A stretch of DNA of 64,000 nucleotides, taken from positions 868,001-932,000 of the forward strand of contig CAWKLE010000003.1 of NCBI GenBank assembly GCA_963850415.1. The letters are read 5' to 3'. Position 1 is the stretch's first letter, and every line of letters starts with the position of its first letter. Positions 16,688 through 25,378 of this stretch are shown here, piece by piece. The DNA is from VAXT01 sp963850415 (GTDB lineage Bacteria; Actinomycetota; Thermoleophilia; Gaiellales; Gaiellaceae). The notes below the pieces were generated by a model. The model searched no databases and was not told the DNA's origin. It saw only the letters and a list, made by a program, of their open reading frames with translations. The translations under genes and the position numbers were made by a program.

Positions 16688-17161
16688 GTGAGCGGACGCG
16701 ACTGGGCCCTGCTGGTGCATCTCCTGGGAGTGATCGCGCTCTTCTCGGGGATGTCGATCGCGTGGGTCCTGCACGCGGCCGCGCGGCGTCACGAGCGTCC
16801 CTCGCAGATCGCGTTGCTCCTCGGGCTGACGAGGATCGGCGTCCTGCTCGTCGCAGTGGGCGGCGTGCTCGTCCTCGTCGGCGGCTTCTGGCTGATCCAG
16901 GAGTCGCACAGCTTCTACTCGCTGGGCGACGGCTGGATCGCCGCCGGGCTCATCCTGCTCGTCGCCGCGTTCGTCCTCGGTGGGCTCGGCGGACAGTGGC
17001 CGAAGCGCGCCCGTCTGCTGGCGGAACAGCTCGCGCGCGAGGGCGATGCTCCGAGCGAAGAGCTCCGCCAGCTGCTGGACGATCCGCGTGCGGCGGCTCT
17101 CAACTACGCCGCGGCCGGCGCGATCTTCGTCGCCTTCGTGCTGATGATCTGGAGACCCTGA
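16688..17161 (+). CDS. DUF2269-like membrane protein
   Basis: 157 residues from a GTG start. Four hydrophobic helices: LLVHLLGVIALFSGMSIAW at the start (the H-x-x-G pattern of DUF2269/CopD-like helices), IGVLLVAVGGVLVLVGGFW, GWIAAGLILLVAAFVLGGLG, and a C-terminal helix. Function is unknown. A single-gene unit. Confidence 0.6.
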   Translation: MSGRDWALLVHLLGVIALFSGMSIAWVLHAAARRHERPSQIALLLGLTRIGVLLVAVGGVLVLVGGFWLIQESHSFYSLGDGWIAAGLILLVAAFVLGGLGGQWPKRARLLAEQLAREGDAPSEELRQLLDDPRAAALNYAAAGAIFVAFVLMIWRP

Positions 17162-17164
17162 CCG

Positions 17165-17398
17165 TCAGCGCAGCCGGAGCCGCCGAAGGAGCGCGGCGAC
17201 GTTGAGGTCGTAGCCCCAGCCGAAGCTCTTCGGCGAGAACAGACGGGCCGACCTCGGGTTCCAGCAGCGCTTCTTGACGCGTCTCCAGGTCGGGCGCCGC
17301 CAGTCGTACGGCACACCGAGCCAGGTTCCGGTTCGCCTTCTGCGCGCGAGCTCCACGGTAGCGCCGCGCCCGCTGACTGCGCGCCGGTTCGGCGTCAT
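17165..17398 (-). CDS. DUF5808-domain protein
   Basis: 77 residues. The C-terminal half carries the DUF5808 pattern: GVPYDWRRPT, W-x-P-x-x-x-R-L-F-x-P and FGWGYDLN. The N-terminus is arginine-rich. Actinobacteria often carry these short basic proteins; the function is unknown. It is convergent with the DUF2269-like gene, three bases apart. Confidence 0.7.
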   Translation of the reverse strand: MTPNRRAVSGRGATVELARRRRTGTWLGVPYDWRRPTWRRVKKRCWNPRSARLFSPKSFGWGYDLNVAALLRRLRLR

Positions 17399-17476
17399 CC
17401 CGTCGGGGTGATGCCTCGAAACTCTCCCGTGCAGAGACTGCGACCGAATCTCTCACGCCACGTCCAGGAGGTAGCC

Positions 17477-17579
17477 ATGAGCGGTACCGCCGTCGAAACG
17501 GCCAGGGAGATACCACTTCGCGGCCTGGCAGGAGCCGGACGTCTTCACGACCGAGGTGAGAGCCGCATTCAAGTCACTG
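17477..17579 (+). pseudogene. Remnant of a tandem epoxide hydrolase copy with a large internal deletion
   Basis: Starts like the intact gene next door (MSGTAVETAREI here, MSSTVETATEIR there), with its own CAGGAGG site. At CACTTC (17514-17519) it jumps, in another frame, to the C-terminal end: HFAAWQEPDVFTTEVRAAFKSL, compared with HFAAWEEPELFSTEVRAAFKSL in the intact gene (both compared piecewise). About 1.1 kb is missing. CACTTC also occurs in the intact gene near both ends (at 17637 and 18715), so a deletion between short repeats is likely. The result is out of frame and not functional. Confidence 0.75.
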
Positions 17580-17595
17580 CGCCAAGGAGGTCGTC

Positions 17596-18786
17596 ATGAG
17601 CAGCACCGTCGAGACCGCAACCGAGATCCGGCCTTTCCACTTCGAGATTCCAGAGGACAAGATCGACGACCTGCGCCGGCGGATCGCGGCGACGCGCTGG
17701 CCGAGCAAGGAGCTCGTCGACGATCGGTCGCAGGGCGTCCAGCTGGCGACGATGCAGGCGCTCGCGCGCTACTGGGCCGAGGACTACGACTTCGGCAAGC
17801 TCGAGGCGAGGCTCAACGAGCTTCCGCAGTTCACGACCGAGATCGACGGGGTCGAGATCCACTTCATCCACGTCAAGTCGGAGCACGAGGACGCGCTGCC
17901 GCTGATCATGACCCACGGCTGGCCGGGCTCGGTGATCGAACTGTTCGAGACCATCGGCCCCCTCACCGACCCGACCGCGCACGGCGGAGACGCGGAGGAC
18001 GCGTTCCATCTCGTGCTGCCGTCCGTGCCCGGTTACGGCTTCTCGGGCGAGCCGACGGAGATCGGCTGGGATCCCGGCCGCACCGCCCAGGCGTGGGCGG
18101 AGCTGATGCACCGCCTCGGCTACACCCGCTACGTCGCGCAGGGTGGCGACGTCGGAGCGTCCATCACCGACGCGATGGGCCGCCAGGCGCCCGAGGGGCT
18201 GGTCGGGATCCACATGAACCTGCTGGTGACGGCCTTGGCCGCCCCCGGGCCGGCCGAAACCGACGATGAGCGCGCGGCCGTCGACGCGCTCGCCACGTTC
18301 AAGGCGACGGGCTTCGGTTACTTCCTGGAGCAGGCCACGCGGCCGCAGACGATCGGCTACGCCCTGCTCGACTCACCCGTGGCCCTCGCGGCCTGGATGC
18401 TCGACCACGACACGGACAGCTACCTCAAGATCTCCGGCGCCTTCGTCGACGGCAAGCCGACGGGCAATCTCACGCCGGACCACATCCTCGACAACATCAC
18501 CGTGTACTGGCTGACGCGCACCGGGGCTTCGGCGGCCCGGTCGTACTGGGAGAGCGGACGAGCCCAGGTTCTCGCGGCGGGTCAGGCTCCTCCGCCCGTC
18601 TCGCTCCCGGTCGGTTACACCGCCTTCCCCGACGAGATCTTTGTGGCCCCCCGCAGCTGGGTCGAGGCCGGGTACCCCAATCTCACCTACTTCAACGACG
18701 CCGACAAGGGAGGGCACTTCGCGGCCTGGGAGGAGCCGGAGCTGTTCTCGACCGAGGTGCGAGCCGCATTCAAGTCGCTTCACTGA
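17596..18786 (+). CDS. Epoxide hydrolase, alpha/beta-hydrolase fold with EHN domain
   Basis: 396 residues, AAGGAGG at 17584. An N-terminal EHN domain (residues about 10-115, with TRWPSKELV) precedes the hydrolase core. The oxyanion motif is HGWPGS, the nucleophile D185 is in GGDVGAS, and the catalytic H374 is in GGHFAAWE. It would open epoxides to diols through an ester intermediate. The remnant upstream and a decayed AAGGAGTCGTCATC after the stop show that the locus once held tandem copies. The redoxin gene follows 34 bases later. Confidence 0.9.
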   Translation: MSSTVETATEIRPFHFEIPEDKIDDLRRRIAATRWPSKELVDDRSQGVQLATMQALARYWAEDYDFGKLEARLNELPQFTTEIDGVEIHFIHVKSEHEDALPLIMTHGWPGSVIELFETIGPLTDPTAHGGDAEDAFHLVLPSVPGYGFSGEPTEIGWDPGRTAQAWAELMHRLGYTRYVAQGGDVGASITDAMGRQAPEGLVGIHMNLLVTALAAPGPAETDDERAAVDALATFKATGFGYFLEQATRPQTIGYALLDSPVALAAWMLDHDTDSYLKISGAFVDGKPTGNLTPDHILDNITVYWLTRTGASAARSYWESGRAQVLAAGQAPPPVSLPVGYTAFPDEIFVAPRSWVEAGYPNLTYFNDADKGGHFAAWEEPELFSTEVRAAFKSLH

Positions 18787-18820
18787 AAGGAGTCGTCATC
18801 GAAGTCGGCGCTGTTCGGAG

Positions 18821-19807
18821 ATGACCTGGTTCGCCAAGCTGGGTGCCGAGACCCACCTGCCGGGTTTCGACGGAGCCACCGGCTGGCTGAACTCCGAGCC
18901 GCTCACCCCGGAGGGCCTGCGGGGGAAGGTCGTCCTCGCCGACTTCTGGACCTACACCTGCATCAACTGGCTGCGCACGCTCGGCTACGTGCGCGCGTGG
19001 CACGAGAAGTACGAGGCTCATGGCCTGGTCGTTGTCGGCGTCCACACGCCGGAGTTCCCGTTCGAGCACGACGCCGACAACGTCCGCTGGGCAGCCAAGG
19101 ACGAGCGCGTCGAGTATCCGATCGCGCTCGACCCCGACTACGCGGTGTGGCGCGCCTTCGACAACAACTACTGGCCCGCGGTGTACATCGCCGACGTGGA
19201 AGGACGAATCCGGCACATGCACTTCGGCGAGGGCGGCTACGAGGAGTGCGAGATGGTCATCCAGATGCTGCTGGGCGAGGCCGGCCACGAGGACGTGGGC
19301 CGCGACCTGGTCTCGGTCGCCGACGAGGGCTTCGAGGCGCAGGCCGACTGGCAGACCCTGGCCTCTCCCGAGACCTACCTCGGCCACGAGCAGGGGCAGA
19401 ACTTCGTGTCCGCCAATATCGCCGAGTTCGACGAGCCCCAGGACTTTGGCGTGCCGGATCGGTTGGAGCTGAACCAGTGGGCGCTGTCAGGAAACTGGAC
19501 GCTCGGCCCGGGGGCGAGCGTGCTGAACGAGGCCGGCGGGAGCCTCGCGTTCGGCTTCCATGCCCGCGACGTCAATCTCGTCATGGCCCCGCCTGAGGAA
19601 GGCTCGTCCGTCCCGTTCCGCGTGCGAGTCGACGGCGAGCCGCCGGGTGACGCGCACGGGCTCGACGTGGCTGAAGACGGCAGCGGAATCCTTGATCGAC
19701 CACGCCTGCATCAGCTGATCCGCGAGCGGGGATCGATCACGGACCGCACGTTCGAGATCACCTTCGAGGCCCTGGGCGCCGCCGCCTACTGCTTCACGTT
19801 CGGCTAG
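18821..19807 (+). CDS. DipZ/TlpA-like redoxin with altered CxxC
   Basis: 328 residues. Residues about 15-150 are a thioredoxin-fold redoxin like the periplasmic part of DipZ (ADFWTYTCINW, GVHTPEFPFE, IALDPDYAVW, YWPAVYIAD). Residues about 180-328 are the jelly-roll-like C-terminal part seen in DipZ proteins (YLGHEQGQNF, LSGNWTLGP). In the usual family the active site is TCINC; here it is TCINW, so the second cysteine is missing. There is no signal peptide or DsbD membrane domain, so it is probably cytosolic. It ends on a CTAG shared with the convergent DUF899 gene. Confidence 0.8.
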   Translation: MTWFAKLGAETHLPGFDGATGWLNSEPLTPEGLRGKVVLADFWTYTCINWLRTLGYVRAWHEKYEAHGLVVVGVHTPEFPFEHDADNVRWAAKDERVEYPIALDPDYAVWRAFDNNYWPAVYIADVEGRIRHMHFGEGGYEECEMVIQMLLGEAGHEDVGRDLVSVADEGFEAQADWQTLASPETYLGHEQGQNFVSANIAEFDEPQDFGVPDRLELNQWALSGNWTLGPGASVLNEAGGSLAFGFHARDVNLVMAPPEEGSSVPFRVRVDGEPPGDAHGLDVAEDGSGILDRPRLHQLIRERGSITDRTFEITFEALGAAAYCFTFG

Positions 19808-20544
19808 TCCGGATACTCGTCCTTCCGAAACGTGCCCTGCGGCCCCTGCTCCGACGCCTTCGGTGTCCGCTCGAGCAGGAAGCTGAAGTATGGAGCGACG
19901 AACGGGTCCGGCGCCGACACCGTGTACGTGTGGAAGACGGTGTCGTTCTCGCGCGCGAAGGCGATCCAGCTCGGGCTCTCGCGCATCCCGTCCTTCAGTT
20001 CGGCCCCGATCTGGCCCGCCCAATCCTGGAGAAACTCGGACGGGTTGTCGAGCTGCTCCTGGATTTCGGGTACCTGTTCGGCCTGCTCCTCTGTCAGCGC
20101 GAGGCCGAAGTCGAACGCGAAGTCGGTGTTGTACGTGGAGACATACGGAAACTCCCAACCCATGCGTTGCTTGTACTCGGTCAGCCGCTCGATCGGCGCC
20201 CGAGAGAAGCAGAGGAGCGTCACGTCGCGGTGGTTCAGGTGGACGAGCGAGCCGTCGAGCCCGTCGGCGAGGCTGGTGCAACCTGGGCAGGCCCCGTTCG
20301 TGTAGTCGGGGCCGAACATGACGTTGTAGGCCAGGAGCTGTGAGCGCCCGTCGAAGAGGTCGGCGAGGCTCTTCTTGCCGTCCTCGGTGTCGAACTCGTA
20401 CTCCTTCTCGACAGGAACCCAGGGGAGCTCGAGGCGCTTCTTCATGACCTCCTCGCCCAGCTTCGCCTGCTCGCCCTCGAGCGCGGCGAGCTCCTTCCGG
20501 GCCGCCTGCCATTCCTCGTGTGTTCCGGTCGTGTGTTCGCTCAT
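19804..20544 (-). CDS. DUF899 thioredoxin-like family protein
   Basis: 246 residues. The DUF899 signatures are present: ELPWVPVEKEYEFDTEDG, YNVMFGPDY, a CPGC motif in the SLADGLDG context, SRAPIERLTEYKQRMGW and VFHTYTVSAPD. The family has a thioredoxin fold with a likely redox role, but no established reaction. Convergent with another thioredoxin-fold gene, so the locus pairs two redox proteins on opposite strands. Confidence 0.88.
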   Translation of the reverse strand: MSEHTTGTHEEWQAARKELAALEGEQAKLGEEVMKKRLELPWVPVEKEYEFDTEDGKKSLADLFDGRSQLLAYNVMFGPDYTNGACPGCTSLADGLDGSLVHLNHRDVTLLCFSRAPIERLTEYKQRMGWEFPYVSTYNTDFAFDFGLALTEEQAEQVPEIQEQLDNPSEFLQDWAGQIGAELKDGMRESPSWIAFARENDTVFHTYTVSAPDPFVAPYFSFLLERTPKASEQGPQGTFRKDEYPD

Positions 20545-20622
20545 CTCATCCCCTCCTCCGCTCGAAGATACCCGGGTTCAGGAGATGAGACACCTCGCGG
20601 GCCGGAAACTCATCGTCGGTTC

Positions 20623-21429
20623 TTAGCTCCGCCCGGCCGCCGTGAACGTGACCGACCACTTCAGGTGGACTGTCGAAGAGGACGTCGCGCCGTTGCTCTG
20701 GGTGTCGTTGAAGACGTACGTCCTCTCGCGGCCGATCGTCAGCTTGCACCGCCGCGGCTTCCGCATCCCGCAGCGATAGAGGGGCTTCGCGCGCAGCACG
20801 GCGTCCTGCCAGCCGTAGCCGAAGTCCTGTGGGAGGACGATGCCGTCGCTGCAACCGATTGCGAGCTCCGGTTCCAGCTGCCACTCGAGGTACACGTGGT
20901 AGACCGGGTTCGGCCCTGAATCGAGGCGCCCCGAGCTCGAGCTGATCGGCAAGACCAGACCGCGAAACGTGTGCGCGGCGCAACCCGGTTGTGGAATCTC
21001 CTCGCGCACGCATTGATGGCCCGAGTACCTCATCAGGAAGCCCCGGGCCGTGCGGTTCGAGGTCACGGTCGCCAGCTCGCTTCCGTTGACGGGCCGGAAG
21101 GCATGTGAGAGCCAACTACCGCCGGGCTCGTGCCCGAGGATGAAGAGGAACGCCTTACTGTTGTTCTGAACGGAGCTCGTCAGCGTTCCGGAGGAGTCGT
21201 CTCCCTGACACTGGAACGGGTGCTGTGCGTCCGGGAGGAGGACCGGCGTACTGTCGTGCCAGGTCGCATCCAAGCTGCCTTGATAGCGAACCTTGAACTT
21301 CACGCCTGGGAGGCTCTGCCGAGCGTTCGGCGCCGCCGCCGATCCTCCGGCGACCGTGCCGGCGGCGGCGGCGAGGATCGCGGCCACGCCAATCGCCAGG
21401 AGAGCCCGAATCGGCAAGTGACGCCTCAT
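20623..21429 (-). CDS. Secreted protein of unknown function
   Basis: 268 residues from the ATG at 21429. A signal peptide spans about residues 1-33 (ALLAIGVAAILAAAAGTVAGG). The mature protein has several Cys (FQCQG, HQCVRE, PGCAAH, IGCSDG, YRCGM, RRCKL) and beta-rich sequence ending in VHLKWSVTFTAAGRS. No recognisable catalytic motif. It lies 38 bases downstream of the glycosyltransferase-like gene on the same strand. Confidence 0.65.
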   Translation of the reverse strand: MRRHLPIRALLAIGVAAILAAAAGTVAGGSAAAPNARQSLPGVKFKVRYQGSLDATWHDSTPVLLPDAQHPFQCQGDDSSGTLTSSVQNNSKAFLFILGHEPGGSWLSHAFRPVNGSELATVTSNRTARGFLMRYSGHQCVREEIPQPGCAAHTFRGLVLPISSSSGRLDSGPNPVYHVYLEWQLEPELAIGCSDGIVLPQDFGYGWQDAVLRAKPLYRCGMRKPRRCKLTIGRERTYVFNDTQSNGATSSSTVHLKWSVTFTAAGRS

Positions 21430-21467
21430 ACGAACAGGACGAGGCGGCGCGCCGGCATCTTCCACGC

Positions 21468-22613
21468 TCAGCGCACGTCGACCTCGAGCTCGGTCGGCTG
21501 GTCGAACCAGCGGACGTGCTCGTGGACGACGTCGAGCCGCAGGCGGTACCGACCAGCTTCGGCCGGCGCCTGGAGGCGCGCCACGACTCGCGTTGTCGTG
21601 CCCGGATGGACTGTCTCCGTGAAGAAGGCGCGGCCATGCGCGATCTCCTCGCCGTCACCCGTCCGCCACGTGTAGCCGAGCCGGAAGAAGGGCGGGTATT
21701 CGCCCCAGGCCCAGGCCTCGTCGCCGAGGTTGGTGACGTCGACCTCGAGCTCCGTCGTCGACCCCGGCGGCGTCCCGTTCAGAGGCCGGACGACCTCGAC
21801 GCGCGCGCCGTACGCCGCGGGCGAGACCTCGCGAGACGCATTGAACCGCTCTGCCTCCGCTGCCTCGACGGCCCTTACGGGCGCGACTGCCGAGGTACCG
21901 TCCGGGCGCGGGCTCCCTGCGTGGACGGCCTCGATCAGCTCGAGGTCGTCGGCAGGGGTCTCGGCGATCGCGGGGCTGCCGAAATCCTCCGGCGTGTAGT
22001 ACCCGTTCACGGGGAAGTGCCCATTGGTGTGGTCCGGCCGTCGCGTCTCGTAGAGAGCCCGTTTAGTGCGCCGCTCGTCGAGCCCGGCGAGCAGGAGATC
22101 GGAGTGGTAGAGCGGGACGTCCACGAGGCTCAGCTCGCCGAGGACCTCGAGCGGAGCGTGCATGACCCCCGGGAAGCGCCACGCGCCCGGGGCGTTCCGG
22201 ACGAGGCGGAACTGGTAGTCGGGCGTCCACGGCCACTGCGAGATCCAGGTCGCCGTCGATCCGTGCAGCCAACGACGGGGCATTCCGTACACCATCGGCT
22301 GTCGCCGGGCGATCAGTTCGGGGAGGCTCTCGAGGAGCTTCCGGCTCGGGGCCTCGTCGTCGTCGAAGCGGAAGATCCAGTCGCCCTCGCACTGCGCGTG
22401 CAGCCAGCCCAGGCGGCGGTTGAGCGGCGCAGAATCGAGCTCGAAGCGCTTGTCGGCGAGGTCGGCGCACTGGTCGAGGATCTCGGGATCGCCGCTCCGG
22501 TCGGCCGCGAGGACGATCTCGTCGACGAGTGGCCGGAACTGCTCGAGGATCGCGCGCACCCGCGCTGCCGGCCTGCTTGCCATGATGCACAGAGAGAGGG
22601 TGCGCCCAGCCAC
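21468..22613 (-). CDS. Family 2-like glycosyltransferase with C-terminal beta domain
   Basis: 381 residues if started at the GTG at 22613; a TTG at 22643 is possible but would overlap the divergent gene's ribosome site. Residues 1-250 resemble GT2-type enzymes: LSLCIMASRPA, VDEIVLAADRSGD, WIFRFDDDEAPS (DxD-like) and WPWTPDYQFRLVRN. Residues about 270-380 form an immunoglobulin-like beta domain (TTELEVDVTNLGDEAW, GRYRLRLDVVHE). It may glycosylate a cell-surface product; donor and acceptor are unknown. Confidence 0.65.
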   Translation of the reverse strand: MAGRTLSLCIMASRPAARVRAILEQFRPLVDEIVLAADRSGDPEILDQCADLADKRFELDSAPLNRRLGWLHAQCEGDWIFRFDDDEAPSRKLLESLPELIARRQPMVYGMPRRWLHGSTATWISQWPWTPDYQFRLVRNAPGAWRFPGVMHAPLEVLGELSLVDVPLYHSDLLLAGLDERRTKRALYETRRPDHTNGHFPVNGYYTPEDFGSPAIAETPADDLELIEAVHAGSPRPDGTSAVAPVRAVEAAEAERFNASREVSPAAYGARVEVVRPLNGTPPGSTTELEVDVTNLGDEAWAWGEYPPFFRLGYTWRTGDGEEIAHGRAFFTETVHPGTTTRVVARLQAPAEAGRYRLRLDVVHEHVRWFDQPTELEVDVR

Positions 22614-22657
22614 TCGTGGCTGAAGAGCGTATTCAGAACGCAAGACAGGAGGAGACG

Positions 22658-23602
22658 ATGCCGTCGACGCACGAGTTCCCGACCGACCGGGTCCACTTCG
22701 CGTGGGACGAAGGGAACGAACCGGTGCTCACGATCGAGAGCGGCGACACGGTCCTCTACGAGACCCGTGAGGTGAGCGACAACCAGATCACGCCGGAGTC
22801 CACCGCCGAGGACATCGCCTCGCTCGATTGGGATCGCGTCTACCCGCTGGCGGGACCGGTGCTCGTCGCAGGAGCCGAGCCGGGCGACACGCTCGCGATC
22901 GAGGTCGTCGCCATGGAGACGCGTGGCTGGGGCTACACGCTGATCATCCCCGGCTTCGGCCTGCTGCCCGACGACTTCCCGGACGCCTACATCCGCGTCT
23001 TCGACCTCTCGAACGGCGACTTCGCGTATCTGCGCGAAGACATCGCGATCCCAGTCGAGCCCTTCTTCGGGACGATGGGCGTCTGTCCCGCGGGCGCGAA
23101 GGAGCAGGCGATCATGCCGCCGGGCCGCTTCGGCGGGAACATGGACACGAGGCAGCTCGTGCAGGGGACGACGCTCTACCTCCCGGTGGAGGTCGCGGGC
23201 GCGCTGTTCAGCTGCGGGGACGCGCACGCGGCTCAGGGCGACGGGGAGGTGTGCGTGACCGGCATCGAGGCGCCGATGCACGGCGAGCTCCGCTTCACGG
23301 TCCAGAAGGGCCGGAGCATCCCGGCGCCGCAGTACGAGACGAGCGGGCCGCTGACGCCGCGGGTGGACGCGGGTGGCTGGTACGGAACGACCGGAGTCGG
23401 GCCCGACCTCTACGCCGCGGCGCAGGACGCGGTCCGTGCGATGGTCGACCACCTCGCCGAGGAGCACGACCTCTCGCGGGAGGACGCGTACGTGCTGTCC
23501 AGCCTCTGTGTCGACCTGAGGATCTCGGAGGTGGTCGATGCGGGGCAGTACGTCGTCAGCGCGCTGCTCCCGCTGGCGGTGTTCTCGTCACACGGCGGTT
23601 AG
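22658..23602 (+). CDS. Acetamidase/formamidase family protein
   Basis: 314 residues, preceded by ACAGGAGGAGACG. FmdA/AmdA family features are YPLAGPVLVAGAEPGDTL, PGFGLLPDDFPD, PFFGTMGVCPAG, PPGRFGGNMD and SCGDAHAAQGDGEV (in pieces). The family hydrolyses formamide or short aliphatic amides to ammonia and the acid. It is a single gene with a small Cys-motif protein gene 21 bases downstream. Confidence 0.9.
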   Translation: MPSTHEFPTDRVHFAWDEGNEPVLTIESGDTVLYETREVSDNQITPESTAEDIASLDWDRVYPLAGPVLVAGAEPGDTLAIEVVAMETRGWGYTLIIPGFGLLPDDFPDAYIRVFDLSNGDFAYLREDIAIPVEPFFGTMGVCPAGAKEQAIMPPGRFGGNMDTRQLVQGTTLYLPVEVAGALFSCGDAHAAQGDGEVCVTGIEAPMHGELRFTVQKGRSIPAPQYETSGPLTPRVDAGGWYGTTGVGPDLYAAAQDAVRAMVDHLAEEHDLSREDAYVLSSLCVDLRISEVVDAGQYVVSALLPLAVFSSHGG

Positions 23603-23623
23603 GCCAAGTACCCTCGAGAGGCG

Positions 23624-23959
23624 ATGGCGTCAGACGCACGACAGGAGCGCGCGGCGCGCAATGAGTCCCTCTTCCGTGAGGTGAATGAGCGGATCGGGTC
23701 GACGGCGACCAAGCTCAGCCCGATGTTCACGGAGTTCGTGTGTGAGTGCGCCGACGATTCGTGCTTCGAGCACGTCTCGCTGACGTCCGAGGAGTACTCG
23801 TCCGTGCGGAAGATGGGGCCGGTCTATTTCATCCTCATGCCTGGCCACGAGGACCCGGACATCGAGCGAGTCGTCGGCGGCGAGGCCGACCGCTACGAGG
23901 TCGTCGAGAAGCAGGACGTCGCGGCCGAAGTCGCCACCGAGCTCGATCCCCGCTCTTAA
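23624..23959 (+). CDS. Conserved small protein with a CECADDSC motif
   Basis: 111 residues. The N-terminal helix (ERAARNESLFREVNERI) is followed by a metal-binding-like CECADDSC and the segment FILMPGHEDPDIERVV. I recognise the arrangement from uncharacterised actinobacterial proteins but know no function. Close to and probably co-transcribed with the acetamidase gene. Confidence 0.65.
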   Translation: MASDARQERAARNESLFREVNERIGSTATKLSPMFTEFVCECADDSCFEHVSLTSEEYSSVRKMGPVYFILMPGHEDPDIERVVGGEADRYEVVEKQDVAAEVATELDPRS

Positions 23960-24072
23960 CTCGGGGGTGCGCCAGGCGTGCGGCTGATCCACACAGGAGA
24001 TCCGCGCACGGCCCGATGCGGTTGGCGTGCCGTGGAGTCGAGCATTGGACCGAGTCCAGCGAGGAGGAACGA

Positions 24073-24504
24073 ATGTCAGTCACGCTGCTCGAGACGAAGC
24101 ATGCACGTCGGCGTGCGCTCAATCTCCCCGGGAAGTACCTGAGCCTCACGACGTACAGGCGGGACGGGTCGCCCGTCGCGACTCCGGTCTGGTTCGTCGA
24201 GGACGAAGGCCGGCTGTTCGCGATCACCGCGGCCGACTCGTACAAGGCGAAGCGGCTGCGGCGGAGCCCCGCAGCGATGGTCGCGCCCTGCACCATGAGC
24301 GGAAAGCTCAAGGACGAGCCGGTTCCGGCCGTTGTCGAGTTCCTGCCGCGCGCCGAATGGGGCCGGGTCGATCGGCTGATGGCCCAGAAGTACCGTGTCG
24401 ACAAGATCCTCGTCCTGCCGCTCTACCGGCTCGTGACGAGGCTCCGCGGAAAGCCGGTGGGCGGGCCGGGGAACGAGGCGTACCTGGCGATCACGCCGCA
24501 GTGA
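24073..24504 (+). CDS. PPOX-class F420-dependent oxidoreductase
   Basis: 143 residues with a split-barrel flavin/F420-binding fold: YLSLTTYRRDGSPVATPVWFV, LFAITAADSYKAKRLRR and VAPCTMSGKL are typical of F420-dependent PPOX/DDN-like enzymes. GAGGAGG precedes the ATG. It would reduce an unidentified substrate with F420H2. FMN use cannot be excluded. Confidence 0.8.
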   Translation: MSVTLLETKHARRRALNLPGKYLSLTTYRRDGSPVATPVWFVEDEGRLFAITAADSYKAKRLRRSPAAMVAPCTMSGKLKDEPVPAVVEFLPRAEWGRVDRLMAQKYRVDKILVLPLYRLVTRLRGKPVGGPGNEAYLAITPQ

Positions 24505-24529
24505 GCCACGTGGGCGATGATGCGGTCCC

Positions 24530-25291
24530 TTGCTGCGGCCGTTCCTTCTCGCGCACCTGAGTGACCCGCACATCGGCGCGGAGTGGTTCGACGACCAGTC
24601 GGTGCCGCGGCTGGCGGCGGCGGTGGAGTCGGTGCGCGCGATCCGGCCGCAGCCCGATGCGGTGCTCGTGACCGGCGACATCGCCGACCACGCGACCGAC
24701 GAGGAGTACGAGCAGGTGCGCGAGCTGCTCGCGCCGCTCCAAGCGCCTTTGTACGTGTTGCCGGGCAACCACGACGACCGCGACGCGCTTCGTCGCAACT
24801 TCGACCTCCCCGGCAGCGACGGCGAGCCGGTGCGCTACTCGGTCGATCTCGGCCCGCTGCGGCTCGTCGTCCTGGACACCACGCGACCGGGAGAGGCTTC
24901 CGGCGCGCTCGAGGGCGACCAGCTCGAGTGGCTCGACGCCGAGCTGGCCGCGGCGCCGGACCAGCTGACTCTGATCGCGATGCACCATCCTCCGATCGTC
25001 ATCGGCGTGCCGGCGTGGGACGAGATCGGGCTGGCCGAATCAGATCGATTGGCGCTCGGCGCTGTGATCGAACGCCACCAGCAAGTGCGGCGAATCGTGT
25101 GCGGTCACTTCCACAGCACGATCACAGGAGAGCTCGCGGGACGAGGCGTGCTGGTCGTCCCGAGCACGTATGTGCAGACGCGCCTGGATTTTGAGGTGAG
25201 AACGATCGAGCTGGCATCGGATCTTCCGGGTTTCGCGATCCACGTAGTCGTCGATGGCGATTTGGTCTCGCACGTGAAAGCGGTGCGCTGA
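24530..25291 (+). CDS. Calcineurin-like (class III cNMP) phosphodiesterase
   Basis: 253 residues from a TTG start. All five metal motifs of the CpdA-type family are present: LSDPHIG (DxH), VTGDIAD (GD), PGNHDDR (GNHD), AMHHPPI and VCGHFHST (GHxH). Family members hydrolyse 3',5'-cAMP or other phosphodiesters at a binuclear metal site. It might limit cyclic nucleotides that feed the CNB-domain proteins at 486-3989 (inference). Confidence 0.88.
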   Translation: MLRPFLLAHLSDPHIGAEWFDDQSVPRLAAAVESVRAIRPQPDAVLVTGDIADHATDEEYEQVRELLAPLQAPLYVLPGNHDDRDALRRNFDLPGSDGEPVRYSVDLGPLRLVVLDTTRPGEASGALEGDQLEWLDAELAAAPDQLTLIAMHHPPIVIGVPAWDEIGLAESDRLALGAVIERHQQVRRIVCGHFHSTITGELAGRGVLVVPSTYVQTRLDFEVRTIELASDLPGFAIHVVVDGDLVSHVKAVR

Positions 25292-25378
25292 ACTACTGAG
25301 TCGAGTCCCGCGCCGGCCACGATGCGCGATCCAGAGCGGCGATGGATGCTTGAGGTGCTCGGAAGGAGGTGATGATTC

